This document shows, piece by piece, positions 36,164-47,271 of a stretch of 64,000 nucleotides of DNA. The notes beneath the pieces were generated by a model. That model worked only from the letters and a program-made list of their open reading frames with translations. It searched no databases and had not been told where the DNA came from. The position numbers and the translations under genes are program-made. Origin of the DNA: Paralvinella palmiformis (taxonomy: Eukaryota; Annelida; Polychaeta; Terebellida; Alvinellidae); assembly GCA_025642065.1 (NCBI GenBank), contig JAODUP010000269.1:920501-984500 (forward strand), given 5' to 3'. Every line of letters begins with the position of its first letter. Position 1 is the stretch's first letter.

Positions 36164-36625
36164 GTAGGACTATGTGTAGGACTCGTAGCCGAACGGTCGC
36201 GGGTTCGAGGCTCCGTGAGCTGCAATGCCTTCGTGTGGCGACTGGTTCACTGATCCACAAAAATGAGTACCTGACAGGACCTGATGGCTATGTGTTTTGT
36301 AATGTTGTCAATCCATAACAGTCCACAATTAATTATATCGAGGACTTAATGTTGGTATTTAGAATTGTAACGGACCGGAAACAGTTTAGAGAATAAACCA
36401 GATGGTCAAGATTGTATCTGTGATTTATTAATAATATAATTGATGACAATCTACAAACATCACATGTTTGAGTAACGATTTGTGCCTATAATAGCAGCAT
36501 GCGTTGTAGGCTCTCTTCGGAGTTGAGATATGTGCTGAGTGGAAACAAGTCTGAGTCATAATATTGTAAAGCGCCTTAGAGCAGCTATCTAACTAAATAG
36601 GGCGTTATATAAATGGCACATAATG
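36164..36625 (+). repeat. tRNA-derived SINE, family D, inside the LINE
   Basis: Starts with a tRNA-like head (GACTCGTAGCCGAACGGTCG and CGGGTTCGAGGCTCC as B-box) and ends with GTAAAGCGCCTTAGAGCAGC and GGGCGTTATATAAATG followed by AT-rich sequence, an end seen in many animal SINEs. A 12-base direct repeat, CTATGTGTAGGA, is present at the junction with the LINE; it is not found again beyond the right end, so it is not a normal target duplication. Confidence 0.6.
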
Positions 36626-36728
36626 TTATTATATTATTACAAATTATTAGAGTGCCAGATATTTAAAAAATGGAAATTCAACAAGAACTTTCCAAAACAA
36701 AACTCAGTCAAGATTATGATGATGATGA

Positions 36729-36781
36729 TTGATGTTTTACGGCCACTTTTGTGCACATTGTAAGGTAAATGGGTCGAGCGA
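36729..36781 (-). repeat. SINE family A, tail fragment
   Basis: GATGTTTTACGGCCACTTTT, then GTGCAC...GGTAAATGGGTCGAGCG: only the 3' end of family A, reversed. Confidence 0.7.
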
Positions 36782-36924
36782 AATGAAATGACTGATTGAT
36801 AGTAAATTGTCTCTCCAACTTGGCGACGGCTATATATACAATTTTGAATGTAAAATATACATTTTAAATACTGACTAGTTCCATACTGCTCACCTGTGAG
36901 TGGTGGTGTAGGAGGTTTCTCAAC

Positions 36925-37375
36925 CACTCCAACATAGAGGCTGTGCTGAATAAACGACAGCCTGGGGATTCTCCCCGGAAAAACAAAGCAAATTGTTGAC
37001 TTTTAATATTTGTTGATTTCCCAGTGTGATGGATGTTATGTTATTGTTTGTGTTATTTGGAGCAAACACAACAAAATTTGTCTTCTGAACATTCAATGAT
37101 AATTCGTTTGCATAGAACCAGTCTGATAATGCTCTCATGTCTTTTTCGGTATTTCCTTGTAATTCTTTTTGTGTTTTGTGAAGTGCAATATATTAATTAT
37201 TGTATCGTCTGCAACTAAGATGCGTTTTGAATGCGTTAATGCATGTGGTAATTACAGCATTTGTATAGATGATGAATAGGAGTGGGCCGAAGACACTTTG
37301 TTGTGGAACCCTGCAGGTGACGCTATGACTGGCAGAGTGTATGTGATGGTATGACACAAATTGGGAGTAAGTATA
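36925..37375 (-). mobile_element. LINE reverse transcriptase fragment, reverse strand
   Basis: Minus-strand reading gives SHSVTCRVPQQSVFGPLLF and IIYTNAV (equivalent to the PQGSVLGPLLFxIYxND block), then MRALSDWFYANELSLNVQKT and NFVVFAPNN (the WFxxNxLxLNxxKT block). The catalytic YADD box between them reads HLSCRRYNN in a shifted frame, so it is broken. It faces the 35,520 fragment, and the regions overlap in the RT domain. Confidence 0.82.
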
Positions 37376-37379
37376 GACT

Positions 37380-38302
37380 ATATAGAGTTTGAGAATATAT
37401 AGCAAATTATCAATTATAAATAATACTACTGGTAAATTATCATTTATATATGAACTGCAGATATACATTTTTTTTTAAATCACAATAACAACTTGTTGGT
37501 TCATTGAAAGATATTTACAAGGAAATCCAATATGTTTAACTTGAAAAAAAAAATAACAAATGATATAACTATATACACCAACCCCTTAAACAATTACACT
37601 AACATTAAATATAGTATTTGTTATTTTAAAAAAATGTTATGAAATTGTATATGCATTATACTGAATGTACAGCAAGAGTCACAAAGACATAAACCTTAAA
37701 AACACTATAATGTGTTGTTTGATTTTACTTTAATGCAACAAGTTTTATTTTGTTGTAGACACCAATTTAATTTCTACTCTTCGTGTACATAATGAAAGAG
37801 AAAACAAGAATATCTGAGCCTCGTTTGCTTAGAAAATATCTGCATTTTCTAACATTATCAGGTTTTTCAAAGTTAGGTTATTTAGGGGTGGGTAACTCCA
37901 ATAAAATTTAAAAAATATACGGCTTGGCAACGGTTATTGACTGCAGGCATGTGTCGTTTCGGCGCTTTCAATACTTAGATTTGAAGGAAGACCTATTCTG
38001 AGTGTCCACACTAAATGGGCGTTTTAATGGTGGGGTTACAAAATGTCTGTGAAGTAGCCTTCATAGCAAAAGAAAACTGCTCAATTGTCCTTGGTACGAA
38101 AATATATGACCTTGATACGACTAATTGCGGTACGAATTAATTTCGACACGAAACGACTGAAACTGATTCAACCAATCAAAGGCTTTCTTATGAAGGTCTA
38201 GGTCATAACCTTACGCAGCAATTTCCGGCACATGTATTTGTTGACAGCATTTCATTTCGTTGGCCTTTTCTTATAATTAGTTGCATCACATATAGATAAA
38301 TC
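37380..38302. other. Upstream region of TIMM23
   Basis: No other gene. Near 38,169 there is an ACCAATCAAAGG (CCAAT-type) word about 130 bases before the TIMM23 start, and just after it AAGGTCTAGGTCATAACC, which contains two half-sites of the nuclear-receptor type. No TATA box. These are short words and could be chance. Confidence 0.3.
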
Positions 38303-41300
38303 ATGAATACTGACAGAAAGCCTTCAGTGTTCGGGTCTTATGGATCAGGTGACCCGTCAATGAATGTTCCCGGTGAGTATAAATTTGTTGAATAATCTTG
38401 TGTTCTAGATATCTAGACAGCCTACAAAAGTCAAACGTGCAGTCGTAGATCTACTTTAATGAAACTCATGCTGTCACGCTCTCATAATTAGTACTACTAG
38501 TAGACTAGTACATTAACCCCGAGATAATGCATTGGCACTGAATCGCCGATTTTATTATTATATCTTATTATCTATATTCTATTGTTGAACAATAGATCAT
38601 AGATTACTTAATAGACTATAAAGTATAAGTATAATATATATAGTCTGCTTATAAAGCCTTATTGAGTTATTCAATAACAAGAACAACATTCTTAAAGTTC
38701 TATTATCCATATATACAGTTCCAAGATATAAATATTTTATAGTTATTAATTAATATGAAAATATGGGCTAACATTATTATAATGATTATTTTATAGTATG
38801 CTCAGTAATGCTTACAGTGTTTCTGAGTGTAGCCAATAGAGATCTAGCCGCATTCTAGGCAGTTCATGAATTGGATTTTGATTCATCTGTAATCAAGAAA
38901 GAGGCGCAAAGACTCGAAAAAACTAAACCCAACTCTGAAGCCAACAATCTTGTCCTCTGAAAAATTTAGCCCATCAATCTCAGCTCACCTATAAATCGAC
39001 GGATTATGGACTATTCACCCTCGGTTGCATTTGCCCTCGATATAAGAAAACTATTTGCTGTTTATTGTTATCTCACCTCTTATAAAAACCATTATTTGCC
39101 CTTGTGTTATATAATAAAATTATGGTGGTGTTTTAATGATGATAAAGTCAGTGTTGATTTTAGAAACATCATATTAATGACCGATAATTAGCACAGCAAG
39201 ATGCTTAGAATATTTCACATATAAACATTGTTTGAGCCTCATTCCTGTTTTATTCTACTTAAAATTATATTAACTTTGTTAGTCTTGTAAGAAATCAACT
39301 ATGACATTTTAAAAACCAAAGGCTATGGAGAATATCATCAAGCCAGTTTGTCAGGAACCTCAGGGTCATATTTGATCAAACGCTGACTGTGAAACAGCAC
39401 ATAAACCATAAATGTAAATCATCATTCATCCAACTACAAAGCATTAGATGTTTGAAACCCCAATTATCTGCCACTGCCCTCAAGACTGGCATATATGCTC
39501 ATTGCATCGAGCATATATTGTGGGAAGTCGTTGCTCATTGGAATAACCAATTGTAAGTCATACAGAACTGTTGCACACCTGGTGACTATTATCCACATGT
39601 ACAATCACATACAGCCCATAACAAAATCCACTTAGAACAAACAGCCTGTTAAAAAATATTATGCCTGTGGAAGAAAACTTCAATTGGAGAAGAAAGAGAG
39701 TACTGGTACATAGTCCCATGTTAGTTAAAATTTAAATAAAAGTAGGTGGATCAGACAGCTAGTTGGGGTAAGGAGAAGGCTGTACCATAAAAATATCAAT
39801 AATCAATCATACACTGAATAAATATGTAATACTTTTTCAAACATATCTTGATTTATTAGCTTTAAATCTCATCTGCTTTGTCCTAGAAAATGGTAAGACT
39901 AGTATTTCAGCTGAACGATTGTGTCTTTCCCAATGATTGAGCGGACCAATATTTAATGTAGAGTTTTGGAAATATTATTTTTAGTTGTACCTGGGAACCA
40001 ATCATCTATATATTATTATTTTTTTGTTTTATTATGGTTCATTCAGAAAACAGTTCACTTTCAATACAAGATATCATGCATAAATACCAATGTTACAGTA
40101 ATAGGTATCAGCCATTGAATTATAATCTATATGATCAATGATTTGATCCATTCACATCATCATGTCAGATGGTAAAGGTTCTACAAAAAATAAGTTTGAA
40201 CTAGACAGGCCGGATCATGACAGCCATGCAAATCTCGCTTAACATTACTTAATTTAGTGACATATATCTATTGAATGAAGTCTATGCTATTCCTATTAAA
40301 TGCCGAATTATCATCTGGAGATCACATACCCTTAAAGGACTATAAATAAAAAATAGCCTAAATACAGCTTTTCAGTCAAACATTTTTCTGCCACTACCCG
40401 TGTAAATCACAGTAATTCTGAGACTTCTAACCTGAGACCGTAGTGTGAATTTCAGCTGCATTGTGGTGCCAGGGGTAATTGAATCAGTCTATTGGTTCAC
40501 ATTGATGGGCTTAACAAAGAAGTTAACTGTTTAAGTTTGCTATAACTTACTCTGATTACAACAACAAAGAATTTAATTGTTTGGTGTTGGTGATAGAATA
40601 TATTGCAGTTACAAGCTAGAAAATCCTGGAACAACCATGGAATTTTGGAATTGCTTAGTTAAAAAATTGGAATTGATGAATTTAAAATTGAGGTTTGCTA
40701 CAAAAAATGAAATTCACAAATTAATTTACCATTTAATTATTTTTAATTCAGAAATATTTCTTCCATGACAATCTGACTTGGAATATAAACTACTTGGAGT
40801 AGGTACTCTGATTACCTGCTCCAGTCATTGATTGGAGTAGGTACATCAATGTGACTAATTGGATAAGCAGTAATTGTCAATCACTGCTTATCCAATTGTA
40901 AAGCATATACAAAATATTTGGAATTTATTCATTTGATTTGGAATTTACCAAATGGAATTAACCCCATGTCTGTCCTGGAATGCTACAGTAGTATCATATC
41001 TCTTTGTTTCTTACAACATGGCTCCTAAGTATCCTTGTGTCATATGTATTAATGTGTTTATGCTAGTGGGCTGCAATGTTTGTAGAACACAGGTATATCA
41101 TGATGCTAAATTTTTGTGCACTGCAAAAGCCAATCAGCTTGATTTTGATTGCACATGAGCCAACTGCATGAATCACATCGAAAACCAATCTGTGGTCTAC
41201 ATCAAATCTCTAATACATGTTCCTATCAATCCACCACCAATGCATAACTTCATCCGTAGATTATGAAACTTGGTTTGCACAAGTTTATAACTATGGTTTG

Positions 41301-44300
41301 AGCTTGAACAATTGAAAACCTTAATTCTAATCACTTATGGTATTCTTCCATCTGTACTATATAAATTATTATATTCCTAAATTATATATTTGTTCCTTTA
41401 GTTACATCATCGGCGGGTTCTGTGATGTCACCGTATCTGAACTTTGACCCTGCTATATTGACCACGGTGAGTTAACTTCCTGTGTGGTTTGTATATTGGT
41501 TTTAACTTTCTTTGATTTATCAAAACATCATCTCGGCAATGATTATTGGCCTAGAATGTGACATCAAGATATATATATAGATCTTGTTTTGGTTAAATGA
41601 TTTGTAGTTTCATACTAAATATAAATGAATTTATTTGACAAATAGTAATGTGTGTGTGTGATGTTTGTTATATTGAATTCAAAATGTTGTACATTGAAAT
41701 AACTGTGTATTTGTTATTGCAACATATCAGTGGTAAGTCTAAGTCCATTCTTTGGGTACAGAAAGTTGGCTTAAAAGTTGTATCTTAATTAAGTTAATAT
41801 AACTGTCAACAAATATTAATATGTCAACACATCATAACTAAAATGAAAATGTAGCTGATTGCTTCTCTTGAACTGCATTCAGAAATATATCAACTAGACA
41901 TTTTCTCTATTTTTAATGACCTTTTTGTATTTTCTTATAGCTCCATATAATTAAAGGCGGTGTGTTAACGATGAATATTTTCAATGCAGGCAATAAGTTT
42001 ATGGTGAAATTGTAACTGTTGCATGCCCTACAGTTGTGGTTATTTCTAACCCTTTAATAATGTCATACAGAGTTAGGGCCTTCTCAGTGTATGGTGCATC
42101 TTGTTTTCAAAATATGTATTCTTTTATTTCATTACAAACTTAAAAAACTAATTTTATCAGCTTAAATTGGCCCCATCATTCTTTCACCAATTTTACTACT
42201 GGTTATATTCAAAACATTAGCTAATATTGTTAATTAGACTCAAGTACACTTTCCCTATTACCAGTCTGTCTATAAAGGCTAGTTTGATCTAATGTACAAT
42301 TTCTGCCCCACAAACCATTGTTTTCCTAACAGTCACCAGATATGCTACTAGTTATTAATATCAGCTGTTGGCAGTATACTATGGAATGTTATATTTATCA
42401 AGTGATACCCATAAACAACAGAATTGGGCAGATAATACAAATAATTTGTTTTCTTCCTTACTTTTCAGGGTGGTGATTCAGACTTCATATTTCCAGAAGG
42501 AGCAAGTCATCAGCGAGGACGATTTGAGTTGGCATTTTCTCAAATTGGTGGATCTGTGTTCTTAGGTAATACAGTCATTTATACAGATACGTTTATATAA
42601 ATGCCTGTATCTCATTGTTGATAATTTAGATGTGTTTCTTGTATGATTGTGAGTAATTTCTTCATCAACAGAAGTTGAAGGGTAATTAATCTTGTTATTT
42701 GTGCATGATCTGCATGGGCATATTATTAGATTATCGGTGTGTTTGTGTGTGTAATAATAATAATTATTTCTTACCAGGTGGTGCAGTAGGTGGTGTAACA
42801 GGGTTTTATAGTGGCTTAAGAGAAACTAAAGAATTAACAGGTGCCATCAAACGTACACAGTAAGTGATTACATTCTTTACTATAGCTGAAAATGTTATGT
42901 CTTTGTGACTGACCACCCTAAATGGTACTACTATCTCAGTGATGCTAGTACTATCATCCTACAATTTTCTCTACTACTTCTTTATGAAAGAGAATGTAGG
43001 ACTAGGAGATAGTGTCAGCTGATTATCAGACACAAACAAATGTGCTATATTACAGACACATGCACTCATTGTGTAAAAGATAGTACTACTGATACATACT
43101 TCAATGAAAGCAAATCAGCTATAGACTGATCCAAGTCTTCTGTGGAATATTGTGTTGAAAATACATTAATCCATCTGAATTTCATTGAGCACTTTAATCA
43201 GAATAATACCAAAATGGATAATAATGCTTTAATTCTTTCATCTCGGCCTTGATATTCTTAAAAGCAGCTCATGTAATCAAATACTAAATGCATGAATGAA
43301 TGAACACTGATTCTTCAAATAATATTTTTTAAATTTCATAGAAGCCTACTTTAAAAATATTTCACTCCATGTTAATTCACTCGCAATGCTTTTAAACTTT
43401 ATTGTGATTCTTTTTCTAATAACAATAGTGTAAAGTTATTGATCATTCTAATGGCACCTGTCTTTATTTTATTTATAAATTTGTATTTCAGAATGTTAAA
43501 TTTCATCACAAAAAAAGGTGCCTCCATGGCTCAAGCACTGGGAGTTGTAGGTAGGTGTACTCCGAATTTATAGATGGTATAAGTAACTGACTTTCTGTAT
43601 ATTTTACATTTTATTCAGACAAAACCAGACAACTTACTTAATTGCAGTAACTGTAGATATACCCTTTGAAGTAACTTAAAAATTATGATTGTTTTGAAGT
43701 TGTTAGGGAAATACTTCAGGAAAAGGTTATAAAAATGCTTACATACTAGCAGTTAACCAAGCATATTAAATGTATATAGAAAATAGTTGTCAGAGTGTTT
43801 AGTGTCTCAGTTTAACTGGATAATATTATCCGTGGTATCTGATACAAAAATAAAGGATACAAAACAGCACATTGGCAGGTATATAACCAAACTGATATGA
43901 TAGATAGTGCATAACTTAATCATTTTAATTAATACTTTGGGTGTTTCTTGATATTAAAGACATTTGAAAGCCAAAAATTGGACCATACTCAGCTGTTTTG
44001 ATGAAAGTGTTTTCCCATTGTTGATTAGAACTACAACAAGTATGGCGGATTATATATATATATATAGTTGAGAGCATAGTGTGTCTATTACCATAGGTCC
44101 CGGCCATTAAGCCAAGACTTTGTGTCAACATTTTGACCCTTATTTTGGGTGGGGTCGGCTTAATGGCCGGTGCTGTTTCAGTGTCAAGAAATTCAGTCAT
44201 CGAGAGAAACATTTTCAGTGTGTTAGCAGCCATCTAGACGCTAGTGACCTAGTCTAGATGTAGTAGATCTAGATGCAAATGGACATCAATTGTCATTTTG

Positions 44301-46213
44301 ATTTAAAGTCATGGAGTGAAAATAGAAGTGAAACAAGTTGATAATTATACATGGCTTTATAATGAAAATGTAGAATTATCTGATTTTCGTAATTATGGAT
44401 AAACGTTGTTTGACTCGGTAGCGCATTTCATGAAGGCAGCGCCGGTAACAAGACAACCCGTACCCAAGAGCATTGTATCTCATTCGTTTGGCGGCATAGA
44501 TATTAGGGTGTCCCCCATATACATGTAGAGAGTTATAGTTATTAACTGACCTCATATACTGTTAATTTACAATTACATTGTCTTGGTTATTGCTGCGTTA
44601 GTGACCAAAACGTACCATCAAAGGCTCAGTAGTAATTGACAATATGTTTAATTACTTCTAAGTCATTGACTTCATATACGGTTCATTGAATGTTTAATCA
44701 TGCCATTAATTTAAGTTTGAGGTCCTACATATGCGCTAGCAGTTTGTGTAAACAATGGTTATAATTTGCCTTGATCTATTGACAGCATACAAAACACATT
44801 GGTATGAATAACTGAATTATGAAAACAAAATTATTTTCTGTGTTCAAAACGTCACCTGGGCTGGAAATACTACAGGGAAAAGTTCATATTTTTAATTCGG
44901 CTTAATGGCTGGGACCTACGGTATATGGAATCATTGCTACAGTCACAAGAAGTTTGTATGTAATTGTTTTTTGTAGGTTTTTATTATGTTTAAAATAAAA
45001 TCTAACTGAAGTTATTGACAGATCAGACATTTGCTAATTAGCATTAATTAAATTATATTTATGGGTCCTTTTTGTGTATATTATTTGGTAATTAATATAT
45101 GGTGACAATGTATCTGGTGTAAAAACGAGAGTTTGATTCACTTTGAAAACCTATTTCTGGGGTTTTCAGAAATCAGTCTATTTCAATCAATCTTTACGTT
45201 ATAGGATATGTTTACAACAACAAATTACTCTCACTCAGACACAGTCTCCAAGAAGACCCATCTCTTCTATTTCAATCAAAACTATCTATAGAAGAAACAT
45301 AAATTCTGTAGTGAGAAAAATAGGGGGGAGGAATACAGTATTTTCCTGTGGGAGGAGAACGTTTATAACTTTGCCACTTGGCGCCTCCATGGTCTAGCGG
45401 TAGCGTGCTGGACCACAGATCACTACCACCCGTGTTCGAATCCCGGCGTGAGCATATCTGAAGGTTGTTTCGTCTTTGACTTCACTTCATTACCTTTGGA
45501 GGTCGCTCGGCCCATGTAGCCTACCATGTGCACAAAAGTGGCCGTAAAACATCAATCATCATCGTTGATTTCACACACAAAATATAAAACCTTGGTTCTT
45601 ATTGTTTAGGATACTTCATTTGCCCTATGTTAAAGCTGAACTAGATCCCTAAAGATAGAAACAGTTATGTTTTGGTAACATTAGTTATAGTTAAGGTGTA
45701 TGTGATAGTTGAATGTTGGTTAGCAACTATTGCTGTTATATTATACATAGGTAGATTGTTCTGAGATTATCCACTGATGGACATTATATAGGTGACATTA
45801 TTATTTACAGCACTGATGTACAGTATATTTGGTGTAGCCATATCAAAGATGCGAGGAGCTGATGATGAATTGAATACGTTGGCTGCTGGTGGAGCCACAG
45901 GCTTATTATACAAGTCATCAGGTATTTGTGTGACTTACATGATTGGTAATAACGAATGTCAAGGTGTCATTCTTGAACCGCTGTTTGAATATAATAATAA
46001 TAATATAGGATTCTTCTCTGGTTATAACGCTTTATATATTTTACTGGTTTAATTTAATTAAGACATTTAATTAGATGGGTTTTTTTTGTTCATATTTCAG
46101 CGGGTTTCAGATCTAGTTTAAAAGCTGGAGGAGTTGGTTTGGGATTAGCTGCTGTGTACTGTTTGTTGACGAGCAAAGACCGCATCAAGCAGATCTTACA
46201 CATGGATGATTAG
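38303..46213 (+). CDS. TIMM23: TIMM23, inner-membrane translocase channel
   Basis: Core subunit of the TIM23 presequence translocase in the mitochondrial inner membrane. Seven exons, phases all consistent: 38303-38372, 41402-41466, 42469-42565, 42778-42859, 43492-43550, 45811-45921, 46101-46213 (TAG), giving 198 residues, close to the 209 of the human protein. Family landmarks: MSPYLNFDPAIL near residue 31, FIFPEGASHQRGRFELAF leading into the first membrane segment, glycine-rich GGAVGGVTGFYSGLRET, NFITKKGASMAQALGVV, SIFGVAISKMRGADDELNTL, AAGGATGLLYKSS and GGVGLGLAAVYCLLTSKDRI. These are the four Tim17/22/23-type membrane helices with GxxxG-like packing. The start is the first ATG of an exon with a clean GTGAGT donor. 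No frame damage is seen. Introns carry a LINE scrap, a dispersed repeat, a MITE and a SINE. Confidence 0.95.
39345..39550 (+). mobile_element. LINE 3' coding scrap in TIMM23 intron 1
   Basis: Reads VRNLRVIFDQTLTVKQHINH and KCKSSFIQLQSIRCLKPQLS, matching the VRNLGVxFDxxLTMxxHI segment that follows the RT domain in CR1/Jockey LINEs. No flanking duplication was found. Confidence 0.7.
39893..40488 (+). repeat. Dispersed repeat X, plus copy
   Basis: The segment from GACTAGTATTTCAGCTGAAC to the CGTAGTGTGAATTTCAG...GTGGTGCC...GATTGAATC-like end is found again, reversed, at 52,010-52,818 in the Nodal intron. Collinear shared words include AATATTATTTTTAG / AATAATATTTCC, TTTCAATACAAGATA, CTAGACAGGCCGGA, GACAGCCATGCAAATCTCGC and TAAATTATCATCTGAAGATC-like stretches. 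It contains no ORF. It lacks about 150 bases that the other copy has. Confidence 0.8.
40794..40897. repeat. Two adjacent hairpins in TIMM23 intron 1
   Basis: The second is perfect: AATTGGATAAGCAGT (40857-40871) and its inverse (40883-40897) around an 11-base loop. The first is ACCTGCTCCA / TGGAGTAGGT (about 40,814-40,842) with one mismatch and a 9-base loop. TTGGAGTAGGTAC also occurs twice as a direct repeat. Confidence 0.75.
42921..43020. repeat. Imperfect fold-back in TIMM23 intron 4
   Basis: ACTATCTC...CATCCTACAATTTTCTCT pairs loosely with AGAGAATGTAGGACTAGGAGATAGT. Pairing is interrupted by an extra 15 or so bases in the left arm. Confidence 0.35.
44089..44923. mobile_element. TA-flanked MITE in TIMM23 intron 5
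   Basis: Terminal inverted repeats TACCATAGGTCCCGGCCATT plus AAGCC at the left and, reversed, TACCGTAGGTCCCAGCCATT plus AAGCC at the right match at 23 of 25 positions. TA ends suggest a Tc1/mariner/pogo-type element; length is about 835 bases. A further inverted copy of GGCTTAATGGCCGG lies at about 44,158-44,171 near the left end. A 102-residue minus-strand ORF starting MAANTLKMFLSMTEFL at 44,233 crosses the left inverted repeat; it has no domain I recognise and no transposase signature, so I treat the element as non-autonomous. Confidence 0.75.
45380..45564 (+). repeat. tRNA-derived SINE, family A (best copy)
   Basis: The cleanest copy in the window: GCCTCCATGGTCTAGCGGTA as head and A-box, GTTCGAATCC as B-box (45434-45443), TTGTTTCGTCTTTGACTTCA, AGGTCGCTCGGCCCATGTAG, and GTGCACAAAAGTGGCCGTAA, ending in AACATCAATCATCATCG. 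Both polymerase III boxes match consensus, so this copy might still be transcribable. Confidence 0.82.
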
Positions 46214-46559
46214 ACAGTAAATCTTAGTAATGAGTGTGTTAGAACTACATGATAGGAGTTGTGTGTGAATCAGGAAGACTGCTGGATGGTGCTGTGATGC
46301 ATACGTCATGTGTGATGATGTTTGTGCCATGGTTATATCTTATTGCAGAGGGTGGTTGTCTTCATTCAGATCCTGAACGTTATTACCCAAACAGATAAAG
46401 TTTGGGCTCTAAAGCTGTTGAATTTTGACATATGATTCTTGTAGCTTCTGGCTAATGTTTTCCTGCTTTCACTCAGTGGCCACTTCACTATGAGGGAGCT
46501 ATGGACAAGTTTTAACAGTACTGTGTATTACATGTTCAACTAGATTCTGTGATGTTCAT

Positions 46560-47110
46560 GTTAAGAAATATTGAGTGGACATGTATTGGTAATGTATTTT
46601 CTGTCAGTGAAAATCTCAGAGTTTTAATGAATTGTTTATGTTGTATTGTTCAGCACCATTTCTATCAAATGTTTGAACACATCCTCAAAGCGGGTAACGT
46701 TGTCTTGATTGCCACCGAATGATGTTGGGAATCAAGTTCCACGCAGGTTGTGTAATTTATATAATACTTTAACAAAAAGAAAGAAAAACATGTAAATGGG
46801 CTTGTTTTATTATGTTGCTAAATACATATTGTAGTAGTGCGTATTATAACACATCGAAAATTTACATGGATGTGTATGGGATTATATATATTTTTGTCAG
46901 TGAAAATCTTGGGAGTTTTAAATAATTCTCTATGTTGTATTATTTAGTACCAGTTTATTAAATCCAAAAAGTAGGTAACCATGTCATGATTGCTGCTGAG
47001 TGATGTTGGGAATAAAGTTCCACACAGTTTGTGTAATTTATTTAATATATTAACAAAAGAAATACAAAGAAGTGTAAGTGGACCGATTTTAGTATGCTAC
47101 TAAATAACTG
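46560..47110 (+). repeat. 300-bp tandem duplication in TIMM23 3' UTR
   Basis: The order TGTCAGTGAAAATCT, AGTTTTAA, TATGTTGTATT, a TGATTGC..CCG/TGAATGATGTTGGGAAT step, AGTTCCAC, TTGTGTAATTTAT, TTAACAAAA and GCTA/CTAAATA appears first at about 46,600-46,830 and again at about 46,895-47,110. Offset is close to 290. The second copy converts GGGAATCAAG to GGGAATAAAG, creating an AATAAA. Confidence 0.8.
47011..47016 (+). terminator. Candidate poly(A) signal of TIMM23
   Basis: AATAAA in the second copy of the duplicated 3' segment, about 800 bases after the stop. Another AATAAA is at 47119-47124. Either fits; the convergent gene's stop is at 47,272, so the two transcripts would end very close together or overlap. 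Confidence 0.45.
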
Positions 47111-47271
47111 GTCATATGAATAAACGTTTGTACAGCCGTCTTACTGCGAGTGTTCAATGGTGGTCAATCATACAGGCACAGGCCTGATAATATTTCACGT
47201 GATGGGTTATATACAACAGTCCTTCTAATATAAATGTTGAAATATATTACGAAGTGACGCCCAAGTGTTTG

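Noticed and set aside
43925..44233. 102-aa minus-strand ORF starting MAANTLKMF as a gene
   Set aside because: It crosses the terminal repeat of the TA-flanked element and then runs through an AT run; kept only as part of that element.
45380..45450. tRNA gene
   Set aside because: A and B boxes are present, but no acceptor stem closes and the sequence continues into a repeated SINE body.
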